A stretch of 15,947 bases of DNA from an uncultured beta proteobacterium. GTDB lineage: Bacteria; Pseudomonadota; Gammaproteobacteria; Burkholderiales; Burkholderiaceae. Under the pieces are notes generated by a model. The model had not been told where the DNA came from. It did no database searches and saw only the letters and a program-made list of their open reading frames with translations. This document shows positions 1-7,076 of the stretch, one piece after another; position 1 is the stretch's first letter, and every line of letters starts with the position of its first letter. The position numbers and the translations under genes are program-made. The stretch is taken from assembly GCA_903843315.1 (NCBI GenBank), contig CAIMPQ010000087.1, positions 1-15,947 on the forward strand. The letters are read 5' to 3'.

Positions 1-173
1 CTGATATGTCTAATCTTAGGAGGCTGTTGATCGGAAAAGGCACCCATTCCAGAGGCGTAGCGATCTCCTTTAATACCAAGACCCACTTGGACCTCAACTG
101 TGGTTTTAGATTCCATCGGTGCCCCCGCGTTTGAGGCAATGTAAATAGCTTGTATATGGGCGTTCGTTTGCAT
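1..173 (-). CDS. MOSC domain protein, N-terminal part (cut by window edge)
   Basis: The first 57 codons read on the minus strand from ATG at 171-173 and run off the window. The peptide contains a GIKGDRYASGMGAFSD stretch. This matches the G-[IL]-x-GDR-[HY]-A motif that opens MOSC domains, followed by an IRHI strand. MOSC proteins are small beta-barrel proteins related to the molybdenum cofactor sulfurase C-terminus, and many stand-alone members have no assigned substrate. An in-frame ATG at 186-188 would add five residues. Neither start has a convincing Shine-Dalgarno sequence, so the start is uncertain. The catalytic cysteine expected later in the domain lies outside the window. The gene is divergent from the EamA transporter, with about 76 bases between starts. 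Domain assignment is fairly sure; function is not. Confidence 0.75.
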   Translation of the reverse strand, partial: MQTNAHIQAIYIASNAGAPMESKTTVEVQVGLGIKGDRYASGMGAFSDQQPPKIRHI

Positions 174-220
174 AATAGATATCTGCATATTACAACTTGA
201 GCTACAGGTTTGTTAATACA

Positions 221-234
221 ATCAATAGATTGAT
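221..234. promoter_or_regulatory. Small inverted repeat between divergent genes (possible operator)
   Basis: ATCAATAGATTGAT is a perfect 6-2-6 inverted repeat. It sits 15 bases before the GTG start of the EamA gene and about 48-33 bases upstream of the two candidate MOSC starts. The position would suit an operator or part of a promoter. A 12-base AT-rich palindrome can also arise by chance, and no regulator gene is adjacent in the window. Confidence 0.25.
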
Positions 235-249
235 AGCACAAAGGCCTGA

Positions 250-1122
250 GTGAACAAAGAAACCAAAGGAATGCTGATTGGATTTATCGGCATTCTGATT
301 TTTAGCTTAACTTTGCCTGTCAGCAAGATTGCGGTATTAAGCTTTAATCCCTATTTTATTGCCTTCGGCAGAGCGACTCTTGCCGGCGTAGTGGCATTGG
401 CCTACCTTGCCTTTAAAAAAGAATCCCTACCTAGCAAGGTTGATTTTGGCAAATATGTCGTCATTGCTTTGGGCGTAGTTTTTGGTTTTCCTATCTTCAC
501 TACAGTGGCTATGACGCAAGGATCCTCTTCGCATGGTGCTGTGATTTTGGGCATGATGCCTTTGGCAACGACCGTCATAGGGGTCATTCGCTTTAAGGAG
601 CGACCCTCTTTAGGCTTTTGGTTGGTTTCCTTAATGGGGGCTGCACTGGTGGTGATCTACGCGCTACTGAAAAACTCTGGAAGTTTTACTTATATTGATG
701 GCCTGTTGGTGCTTGGTGGAATTTGTGCCTGCGTGGGTTATGTCGAGGGTGGCGAGCTTTCTAGAAGAATGAATCCCCGCGCGGTGATCTCTTGGGCCCT
801 CGTTATTTCATTGCCTGTAAATATAGTCGCAAGCTTTTTGACTTTTAGTCCTGAATACACCAATGCCGGTGGCGTGGCGTGGATTAGTTTTATCTATTTA
901 AGCTTATTTCCCATGTTCTTGGGATTTTTCTTTTGGTACGAGGGACTTGCTATTGGAGGAATCGCACGCGTGAGTCAAGTGCAGCTCATTCAGCCGTTTT
1001 GTACATTGCTTGCCGCCAGTGTTTTGTTGGGCGATCCAATTACCGTAATGAATTTAGTTTTTGCTGGATTAGTTGTGTCAACAGTGATTTTAGGAAAAAG
1101 TATGTTGGTTAAAAGACGCTAA
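250..1122 (+). CDS. EamA-family (DMT superfamily) transporter
   Basis: This is a 290-residue protein made almost entirely of hydrophobic helices, about ten predicted by eye. It has the duplicated layout of two EamA domains, roughly residues 8-137 and 150-283. The typical short loops are visible, including a basic FKER segment near residue 116 after the first half. DMT carriers of this type export amino acids, metabolites or drugs across the inner membrane; the substrate cannot be read from sequence. Start is GTG at 250, with AAGG about five bases upstream. No ATG lies before residue 8, so GTG is the natural start. The gene ends close to a rho-independent hairpin at 1145-1166. Family is secure, substrate unknown. 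Confidence 0.88.
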   Translation: MNKETKGMLIGFIGILIFSLTLPVSKIAVLSFNPYFIAFGRATLAGVVALAYLAFKKESLPSKVDFGKYVVIALGVVFGFPIFTTVAMTQGSSSHGAVILGMMPLATTVIGVIRFKERPSLGFWLVSLMGAALVVIYALLKNSGSFTYIDGLLVLGGICACVGYVEGGELSRRMNPRAVISWALVISLPVNIVASFLTFSPEYTNAGGVAWISFIYLSLFPMFLGFFFWYEGLAIGGIARVSQVQLIQPFCTLLAASVLLGDPITVMNLVFAGLVVSTVILGKSMLVKRR

Positions 1123-1144
1123 TCATAGAGTGCAGCACATAAAA

Positions 1145-1166
1145 AAGCCCCGTTAAATTGGGGCTT
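1145..1166 (-). terminator. Hairpin terminator between convergent genes
   Basis: AAGCCCC (1145-1151) pairs with GGGGCTT (1160-1166) around an 8-base loop. On the minus strand the stem runs into TTTTTT (plus-strand A run 1141-1146), so it is a good intrinsic terminator for the 60-residue gene that stops at 1172. On the plus strand the downstream tract is only GGTATTT, so it may end the EamA transcript less efficiently. Confidence 0.8.
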
Positions 1167-1171
1167 GGTAT

Positions 1172-1354
1172 TTATGCAGTAACAATGGTTTGTTTCTTGA
1201 TGGCTCGCAAAATCTTACTTTTCTCTTTTGGTTTATTGCTCGCTTCTAATAATTTGTTGAGCTGTGTTGCATTAAGTGGCCCAAGGCGCGGTTTGCCTGT
1301 TTTGGTGAGCATGGGATCGTTTTTTCTGTTTCTTTGATTTTGGCCTACAGCCAT
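1172..1354 (-). CDS. Small basic hypothetical protein (60 aa)
   Basis: I do not recognise a named family. The 60-residue product is strongly basic (about 14 Lys/Arg against 3 Asp/Glu). It has no membrane segment and no cysteine. It contains a KTGKPRLGPLNATQLNKLL stretch followed by a Lys-rich probable helix. Evidence that it is a real gene is positional: ATG at 1352-1354 has AGGA five bases upstream (plus-strand 1360-1363), and the stop is followed within a few bases by a hairpin with a minus-strand T tract. The charge would suit nucleic-acid or ribosome binding, but that is inference from composition only. The region upstream (1364-1480) holds no other convincing gene. Confidence 0.65.
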   Translation of the reverse strand: MAVGQNQRNRKNDPMLTKTGKPRLGPLNATQLNKLLEASNKPKEKSKILRAIKKQTIVTA

Positions 1355-1468
1355 ATTTTTCCTGGGGAAAATGAGTGATGAATCTTAGAGGCTAGCTCAT
1401 CAGACCCCCCTATTTAGGGCGCACAATCGTGATCACTATTCAGAATAACAGTTAAAAAGTACAGGCGC

Positions 1469-1474
1469 TATGAT
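1469..1474 (+). promoter_or_regulatory. Possible -10 element for the small lipoprotein gene
   Basis: TATGAT lies about 80 bases before the lipoprotein ATG at 1555. No clear TTGACA-like -35 box stands at the right distance, so this is a weak call. The rest of 1355-1550 is short intergenic DNA without an evident RNA gene. Confidence 0.2.
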
Positions 1475-1554
1475 TAGACATGAATAGTCTCTCAAAACGC
1501 ATCTTTGAGACAAATTGCTCCCGTAAGCACTCTTTCAAGCAGAAAAGGATGTAT

Positions 1555-1791
1555 ATGAAGACTTATATCACTAGCGCATTTCTGATCATTGGATTGAGTG
1601 CTTGTGCTGCCGTTTATACAGACGCATCAGATGCGAATCACGTGACATTTTTAAATAGTAGCGGTGAATCTATTGAACAATTAACGCAAAAGGCAGGCAC
1701 ATATTGTGCGCAGTATGGCAAAACTGCTTCTTTTAGAAGTAGTAATACTCAGTTGTACGTAGTGTTTGATTGCAAACCATCCCGCAACTAA
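1555..1791 (+). CDS. Small putative outer-membrane lipoprotein (78 aa)
   Basis: Starting at ATG 1555, the protein opens with a Lys, then a hydrophobic segment ending in the lipobox LSAC at residues 14-17. Signal peptidase II should therefore cut before Cys17. The +2 residue is Ala, not Asp, which favours transport to the outer membrane by the Lol system. The mature part is about 62 residues with Cys51 and Cys73, which could form a disulfide in the periplasm. I chose this start because AAGGA sits 5-6 bases upstream and it puts the signal peptide at the N terminus. The longer reading from ATG 1480 would bury it behind 25 polar residues. It converges on prfC, whose stop is 11 bases away. Function unknown. 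Confidence 0.7.
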   Translation: MKTYITSAFLIIGLSACAAVYTDASDANHVTFLNSSGESIEQLTQKAGTYCAQYGKTASFRSSNTQLYVVFDCKPSRN

Positions 1792-1802
1792 ATTGAAGCA
1801 AG

Positions 1803-3437
1803 TTATCCAGCAAGATCTGATTGATAAATCAGGCCAGCATGTTCCCTTAGGGCGTGGAATTGAATAGACTCCCAACGCTGCTGGGCTACGTCTAACTCTG
1901 ATTTATGGGATGCCAGGAAAACAGAGGCGCCTACAACATCTTCTGCCATACGATGAATGTTTTCTTGGGTGAATTTCTTCAGTGCAACCGGATCATCCGA
2001 GCTTACCCAGCGAGCAAGGCTATAGCGTGCTGGTAAAAGTCGCACTTCAGCACCATATTCCGTTTGAAGACGATGGCTTACTACCTCAAATTGCAGTTGA
2101 CCAAAGGCGCCAAGCAACATAGTCCCGCCAGTCATCGGGCGAAATACCTGAATAGCACCTTCTTCCCCAAGCTGCATGAGGCCGGTTCGTAATTGCTTAG
2201 AACGTAATGGGTCAGCGGATTCAACCATGCGAAAAATTTCAGGCGCAAAAAATGGCAAGCCTGTAAATTGCAATTGCTCACCCTCGGTGAGCGTATCGCC
2301 AAGACGGAGCAGGCCATGATTGGGTAAGCCGATGATGTCCCCTGGAAATGCCTCATCCAAAATATCGCGTCTTTGCGACAAGAAAGACAGTGCGTTATTG
2401 GTGCGCACTTCTTTGTTGTTGCGACAAATCTTGAGTTTCATACCACGCTGAAAATGACCAGAACAAATGCGTAAAAATGCTACACGGTCGCGATGGGCTG
2501 GATCCATATTTGCCTGGATCTTAAAGACCACAGCAGAAAACTTGTTTTCAGCGGGACTTACTTCACGCTGTAGGGCTTTGCGTGATCCGGGAGATGGTGC
2601 AAGTTCAACAAGCGTATTCAGAATTTCACGAACACCAAAATTATTAATTGCGGAGCCAAAAAATACTGGCGATTGACGTCCGGCCAGAAAGGCCTCGCGG
2701 TCAAATGCAGGCATTGCTTCTTTAATCAGCGCCACTTCAGTCAAGGCATTTTCTAAATCTGTTCCAAGGCGCGCCTTAAGGGCTGGATCAGTGACATCCA
2801 CTACAGCGTGCGAGTCTTCGGTTACTCGATCCTCGCCAGCCTTAAACATGCGCATACGCATATTGGCAATATCAATTACCCCAGCAAAAGATTTACCCAT
2901 GCCAACTGGCCAGGTAAATGGAACCACTTCAATGCCAAGCGCAGTCTCGATCTCATCCATTAATTCCATGGGAGGCTTTACCTCGCGATCCATTTTATTA
3001 ATGAAAGTAACAATCGGTGTATTGCGTGCGCGACAAACTTCAAGCAGGCGAAGGGTTTGTGATTCGACACCATTGGCCGCATCGATCACCATTAATGCAG
3101 AATCTACTGCAGTGAGAACGCGGTAAGTATCCTCTGAAAAATCTTGGTGTCCTGGTGTATCTAGTAGATTGATGATGCAATCGCGATATTCCATTTGCAT
3201 TACAGAGCTTGCTACAGAAATACCGCGCTGCTTCTCAATTTCCATCCAGTCAGAGGTTGCGTGCCTGCTAGCTTTACGAGCCTTGACGCTACCCGCAATT
3301 TGAATTGCTCCCGCATAGAGCAATAGCTTTTCTGTGAGCGTAGTCTTGCCGGCATCTGGGTGAGAGATGATGGCAAAGCTACGACGTCTTAATACTTCTG
3401 CGCCTGGGGTGCTGGGGGTAATGGTTTCGATGGTAAT
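1803..3437 (-). CDS. prfC: Peptide chain release factor 3 (RF3), non-canonical start codon
   Basis: RF3 is the translational GTPase that removes RF1/RF2 from the ribosome after termination. The P-loop HPDAGKTT, the GISV switch region, DTPGHQDF, NKMD and the C-terminal domains all match E. coli RF3, which is 529 residues. The frame is open from a stop at 3504-3506 down to 1803. The only ATG/GTG/TTG before the later part of the gene is TTG at 3321-3323, and starting there would delete the P-loop. Codons encoding EVLRRRSFAIISHPDAGKTT lie upstream, so translation must start before them at a codon such as ATT 3435-3437 (544 aa, used here), ATC 3429-3431 or ATT 3420-3422. No strong Shine-Dalgarno is seen. 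A sequencing error or loss of start is possible, but the body of the gene is intact. It follows the pseudouridine synthase gene by about 46 bases. Confidence 0.9.
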   Translation of the reverse strand: MTIETITPSTPGAEVLRRRSFAIISHPDAGKTTLTEKLLLYAGAIQIAGSVKARKASRHATSDWMEIEKQRGISVASSVMQMEYRDCIINLLDTPGHQDFSEDTYRVLTAVDSALMVIDAANGVESQTLRLLEVCRARNTPIVTFINKMDREVKPPMELMDEIETALGIEVVPFTWPVGMGKSFAGVIDIANMRMRMFKAGEDRVTEDSHAVVDVTDPALKARLGTDLENALTEVALIKEAMPAFDREAFLAGRQSPVFFGSAINNFGVREILNTLVELAPSPGSRKALQREVSPAENKFSAVVFKIQANMDPAHRDRVAFLRICSGHFQRGMKLKICRNNKEVRTNNALSFLSQRRDILDEAFPGDIIGLPNHGLLRLGDTLTEGEQLQFTGLPFFAPEIFRMVESADPLRSKQLRTGLMQLGEEGAIQVFRPMTGGTMLLGAFGQLQFEVVSHRLQTEYGAEVRLLPARYSLARWVSSDDPVALKKFTQENIHRMAEDVVGASVFLASHKSELDVAQQRWESIQFHALREHAGLIYQSDLAG

Positions 3438-3462
3438 TCTGCGCTTATATAGTTTGGACGCA

Positions 3463-3468
3463 ATTATA
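3463..3468 (-). promoter_or_regulatory. Possible -10 box upstream of prfC
   Basis: The minus strand reads TATAAT exactly here, in the gap between the pseudouridine synthase stop (3484) and prfC. Transcription would begin near 3456, about 20 bases before the ATT candidate start at 3437. No good -35 box is present, so prfC may equally be read through from the upstream gene. Confidence 0.3.
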
Positions 3469-3483
3469 AGCGGGTGGCCTTGC

Positions 3484-4221
3484 TTAGAATTGCTCTTCAG
3501 GCCTTACAAAACGCCATTGACCAGGCGGCAGCGGTCCAAGAGAGATGCGTCCAATTCTGACTCGCTTCAAGCCAACCACCTTCAAGCCAACCATTTCACA
3601 CATTCTGCGAATCTGACGCTTACGACCTTCTCGCAATACAAAGCGAAGTTGATCCTCATTTTGCCAACTGACTTGAGCGGGTTTGAGTTCAACGCCATCA
3701 AGAGAAAGACCATGTTTTAGACGATCTAGATCCTCAAAGGAGAGTTTGCCTTCTACACGAACCAAATATTCTTTTTCAATCGGACTATTTTCGCCGATTA
3801 ATAATTTGGCAATGCGACCATCCTGGGTTAATACCAACATTCCGGTGGAATCAATATCAAGTCTTCCCGCAGGCGCAAGGCCCTTAGTATTGAAGCGAGG
3901 GTTACGGCCCTTGTCGAGCGGACTACCAAAGTAATTTTCAGGTGTGATGAGAGAGGCTGCTGGCTGATATTCTTGCTCATCATCAAAATGTGAGATGTAT
4001 CCAACGGGTTTATTTAAAACCACTGTAATGCGAGAGGCTTGTTGTGCTTTGGCACCAGACTGCAACTCAATTTTTTGATGACGGTATGCTCTAACGCCAA
4101 GTTCATTTACTACTTCACCATCAACCGTTACTAAGCCCTGCTCAATATACGAATCTGCTTCACGACGTGAGCACAGTCCCAATTCAGACAATAGTTTTGA
4201 AACGCGTACTTTTTCTTCCAT
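3484..4221 (-). CDS. rRNA pseudouridine synthase, RsuA/RluB/E/F family (RluF-like)
   Basis: This 245-residue protein converts a uridine in ribosomal RNA to pseudouridine. Residues 4-50 form an S4 RNA-binding domain (VSKLLSELGLCSRREAD is its signature). The catalytic domain follows, with VLNKPVGY (about 68-75) and the catalytic motif GRLDIDSTG, where Asp122 is the expected nucleophile. The later block REGRKRQIRRM is typical of the RsuA/RluB/RluF group. The KEYLVRV segment resembles RluF, which modifies U2604 of 23S rRNA, but RluB- or RsuA-type targets cannot be excluded. It is transcribed towards prfC, placing two ribosome-related genes in tandem. The start ATG at 4221 has only a weak GCAGGC upstream. 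Confidence 0.88.
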   Translation of the reverse strand: MEEKVRVSKLLSELGLCSRREADSYIEQGLVTVDGEVVNELGVRAYRHQKIELQSGAKAQQASRITVVLNKPVGYISHFDDEQEYQPAASLITPENYFGSPLDKGRNPRFNTKGLAPAGRLDIDSTGMLVLTQDGRIAKLLIGENSPIEKEYLVRVEGKLSFEDLDRLKHGLSLDGVELKPAQVSWQNEDQLRFVLREGRKRQIRRMCEMVGLKVVGLKRVRIGRISLGPLPPGQWRFVRPEEQF

Positions 4222-4309
4222 GCCTGCATTATCCGTTAAAGAACGTTTTTAAATGGTGCAGGGCAATATTCTATTTTGGCTAAACTGCAGATGGCATAAA
4301 TGCTAAATA

Positions 4310-4314
4310 AAGGA
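4310..4314 (+). promoter_or_regulatory. Ribosome binding site of dctA
   Basis: AAGGA stands seven bases before ATG 4322 in an A-rich leader and fixes the dctA start. Confidence 0.7.
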
Positions 4315-4321
4315 AAATAAA

Positions 4322-5650
4322 ATGACTGCAGTTTTGAAAAAACCACCAATTTATAAAATCCTTTATTTTCAAGTGCTTATGGCCGTTTTAATCGGGGTTT
4401 TACTTGGCAACTTTTATCCTTCCATTGGTGTAGAGATGAAACCCTTTGGCGATGCCTTTATTAAGGGCATCAAGATGTTGATTGCCCCGATTATTTTCTG
4501 CACGGTTGTGATTGGTATTGCCGGCATGGAGGACATGAAGAAAGTGGGTAAAACGGGTGGATTAGCGCTTTTGTATTTTGAGGTCGTTAGCTCCATAGCG
4601 TTAATAGTTGGATTGATTGTTGTAAATGTATTACAGCCAGGCGCCGGCATGAATATCGATCCAGCTAGCTTGGATACCAAGGGAATTGCTGCGTATACAG
4701 GCCCAGGAAAAATGGGCACCACTACAGAATTTTTATTAAATATCATTCCCAATACTGTTGTAGATGCATTTGCAAAAGGCGAGATATTACAAGTGCTTTT
4801 TATCGCAGTGTTATTTGGTTTTGCTTTGCATAAGTTTGGTGGTCGTGGAACGATGGTATTTGATTTAATCGAAAAATCTTCGCACGTTCTATTTGACATC
4901 ATTGGCATCATCATGAAATTTGCACCGATCGGTGCTTTTGGTGCAATGGCGTTCACGATTGGCAAGTATGGCGTTGGCTCACTTTTCTCTTTAGGCAAAT
5001 TGATGGGCGCTTTTTACCTTACTTGCCTACTTTTTGTTTTCATTGTGCTTGGAACTATTGCACGCCTAAATGGTTTCAATATTTTCAAATTTGTTCGCTA
5101 CATTAAAGAAGAGCTTTTGATTGTTTTGGGTACATCCTCATCTGAATCAGTCTTGCCGCGCATGATGGAGAAGAGGGAGTTATTGGGCGCCAAGAAAAGC
5201 TGCGTCGGCTTAGTTATTCCAACTGGCTATTCCTTTAATCTTGATGGCACTTCTATTTATCTAACCATGGCCGCAGTCTTTATTGCCCAGGCTACTGATA
5301 CCCCGATGACGATCACTCAACAAATCACACTTTTACTGGTCTTATTGCTTACCTCAAAGGGTGCTGCGGGCATTACTGGTAGCGGGTTTATTGTTTTAGC
5401 CGCAACCCTTTCTGCCGTTGGTAATGTTCCAGTGGCTGGCTTAGCAATCATCTTAGGAATTGACCGCTTCATGTCTGAAGCACGTGCCTTGACTAATTTA
5501 GTTGGGAACGGCGTAGCCACGATTGTTGTGGCCAAATGGACTGGTGAGTTAGATGAAAAGCAATTAACTTCAGTACTGAATAAAGATAATTGGATTGAGG
5601 CTCAGGATCCCGAATATTACTTAGATCAAAAGCAAGACAAAATGCGCTAA
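4322..5650 (+). CDS. dctA: C4-dicarboxylate:cation symporter DctA
   Basis: This 442-residue inner-membrane protein imports succinate, fumarate, malate and related C4 acids with protons or sodium ions. It aligns by eye almost end to end with E. coli DctA. Shared blocks include YFQVL near the N terminus, IKMLIAPIIFCTVV, LQPGAGMN, and the re-entrant loop serine motif in GTSSSESVLPRM. SFNLDGTSIYLTMAAVFIAQA-type helix 7 sequence (NLDGT), TGSGFIVLAATLSAVG and DRFMSEARALTN are also shared. The C-terminal tail is slightly longer than in E. coli. The gene stands alone with its own leader of about 100 bases shared with the divergent pseudouridine synthase gene. Its stop codon is separated by one base from that of the convergent kinase gene, so no terminator fits between them. 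No DctB/DctD-type regulator is nearby. Confidence 0.95.
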   Translation: MTAVLKKPPIYKILYFQVLMAVLIGVLLGNFYPSIGVEMKPFGDAFIKGIKMLIAPIIFCTVVIGIAGMEDMKKVGKTGGLALLYFEVVSSIALIVGLIVVNVLQPGAGMNIDPASLDTKGIAAYTGPGKMGTTTEFLLNIIPNTVVDAFAKGEILQVLFIAVLFGFALHKFGGRGTMVFDLIEKSSHVLFDIIGIIMKFAPIGAFGAMAFTIGKYGVGSLFSLGKLMGAFYLTCLLFVFIVLGTIARLNGFNIFKFVRYIKEELLIVLGTSSSESVLPRMMEKRELLGAKKSCVGLVIPTGYSFNLDGTSIYLTMAAVFIAQATDTPMTITQQITLLLVLLLTSKGAAGITGSGFIVLAATLSAVGNVPVAGLAIILGIDRFMSEARALTNLVGNGVATIVVAKWTGELDEKQLTSVLNKDNWIEAQDPEYYLDQKQDKMR

Positions 5651-5651
5651 A

Positions 5652-7070
5652 TTAGGTTCTCACAATATGAACGCTGCATGGGGCTTCCTCGACGATTTTG
5701 GTCATGGAGGTTCTCCAAGGCGTTACCTTATTGGGCAGTTTGTGTGATGCCCCAATCAAAATGAGTGATGCATCATTATCTTTCGCAAACTCGACAATTC
5801 GAGATGCGGGGTCCATTGCTTCAAGGACATGATAAGAAATGCGCTCTGGGGGAAGCTTTAGAGGTTTAGCCCAATCCATTAACTGCACCAAGTGCCCCCG
5901 CACAATTCCACTGGCGGTTTCATTTTCTTGATTGCCTTCAAATGTGGGCGTACTGCTAATAGTGCTAATACATACCAACCGACTTTCAGGATAGGCAAGT
6001 AATAAATTTTTAGCTGTGAGTTGCATGAGCTCACGTAAATCTTCATCCGATTGGCGGGTATCAATTGCGACAATCATCAATGGCGCATCATGGCTACCCA
6101 TGCTGGGTCGCGGACTGGGAGAGGGTTCATAGCCAGCCGCCCTAAACATGCCTTTGAGGTTTTCCCAAAAGCTGGGAGGCTCAACTCGATCAGCGCGTTC
6201 AGTAAGGGTGATACCCTCAGGGTCACGTAATACTTGACGCAAGCGAGTGGCACTTTGGTAGCGATCGGCAGCGCGCGGTTCTAGGCATCTCAAGACAACT
6301 TCTTGTAACCAGCGGGGGATTTCCTTGCGGATTGCACGAGGCGGAAAGGGCTCAGCCCACATCCGTTTTCTTAAGCCACTCAAGGTCTGTGGATTACCAA
6401 AAGGTAATTCACCAGTGAGTAGTTCATACATGATTGCGCCAATCGAATAGATATCGCTGCGCGAATCTGAACGAATACCCGCTACTTGTTCTGGAGAAAT
6501 ATAGGGTGCAGAGCCAATTCCTTTACGCATTTCTTCTGCAAGCAAATCAGGGTAACGGGCATGATGTGACAAGCCAAAGTCAATCAGCGTTAACTTTCCC
6601 TTCTCATCTATCAGAATATTTTCTGGCTTGATATCGAGATGAATCGCATCTTGGGAGTGCAGGGATTGAACCGCTTGAGCCAGGTCTGCGCCGATCCGAA
6701 CGACCTCATCAATCGTAAATATTTTGCCTTCTTTAATGAGATCTTCAAGCGGTCGACCTTCCACCCTTTCCATTGCAATATAGGGTCGAGTAGCCATATT
6801 CCCTGCGCCCAAAAATTGAGGAACAAATGGGCTTTTCAATGAGCGAAGAATCGTGAGCTCTGTCTCAAAGCCAATTAAGCTCTCAACAGGCTGGTCCCTC
6901 CCAACGCGAGGAACCTTGAGAAGGATTGGAACATCAATACCTTCTTTGGTGGCTGTGAACAGGCTAGCCATCCCGCCGCGATGAACTTCTTTTCCTATAA
7001 CAAACCCGTCAACGACTTTGCCTTCTTGAAAAATATCATCAACAGCTTCGATATCGGTATTGATTGCCAT
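5652..7070 (-). CDS. Serine/threonine protein kinase with C-terminal UspA-like domain
   Basis: This 472-residue soluble protein carries a Hanks-type kinase domain at about residues 20-285. Visible motifs are a Gly-rich loop (GKEVHRGGMAS), the ATP lysine Lys52 (LLKVPR), Glu70 of helix C, the catalytic loop HLDIKPEN (Asp146, Lys148, Asn151), DFG at 164-166 and SPE at 192-194. The residue before the catalytic Asp is Leu, not Arg, so it is a non-RD kinase. After a Pro-rich linker (about 315-328) comes a universal-stress-protein fold, from LMIVAID to the C terminus. Its ATP loop is degenerate: GASHK without the usual glycines. No transmembrane helix or PASTA repeat is seen. It lies six bases after a metallophosphoesterase gene in the same direction, which suggests a joint role. 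Substrate unknown. Confidence 0.9.
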   Translation of the reverse strand: MAINTDIEAVDDIFQEGKVVDGFVIGKEVHRGGMASLFTATKEGIDVPILLKVPRVGRDQPVESLIGFETELTILRSLKSPFVPQFLGAGNMATRPYIAMERVEGRPLEDLIKEGKIFTIDEVVRIGADLAQAVQSLHSQDAIHLDIKPENILIDEKGKLTLIDFGLSHHARYPDLLAEEMRKGIGSAPYISPEQVAGIRSDSRSDIYSIGAIMYELLTGELPFGNPQTLSGLRKRMWAEPFPPRAIRKEIPRWLQEVVLRCLEPRAADRYQSATRLRQVLRDPEGITLTERADRVEPPSFWENLKGMFRAAGYEPSPSPRPSMGSHDAPLMIVAIDTRQSDEDLRELMQLTAKNLLLAYPESRLVCISTISSTPTFEGNQENETASGIVRGHLVQLMDWAKPLKLPPERISYHVLEAMDPASRIVEFAKDNDASLILIGASHKLPNKVTPWRTSMTKIVEEAPCSVHIVRT

Positions 7071-7076
7071 TGAGTA

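Noticed and set aside
1376..1402. TGATGA / TCATCA inverted repeat upstream of the small genes
   Set aside because: It is a six-pair stem with a 15-base loop and no T tract or conserved context, so it is too weak to call a terminator or operator.
2791..3126. A 111-codon plus-strand frame inside prfC
   Set aside because: It is the complement of well-conserved RF3 codons, Ser/Arg/Thr-rich and without family features. It is a shadow frame.
1803..3323. prfC starting at TTG 3321-3323 (506 aa)
   Set aside because: This start removes the HPDAGKTT P-loop and about 35 conserved residues that are clearly encoded in frame upstream, so it cannot give a working RF3.
3367..3720. A 117-codon plus-strand frame across the prfC/pseudouridine synthase junction
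   Set aside because: It overlaps two real genes on the opposite strand, and its product resembles no family. It is not evidence of a gene occupying the prfC start region.
4414..4998. A 194-codon open frame antisense to dctA
   Set aside because: It lies wholly inside dctA, reads as low-complexity Pro/Ile/Asn-rich sequence from the complement of membrane-helix codons, and has no ribosome binding site or family motif.
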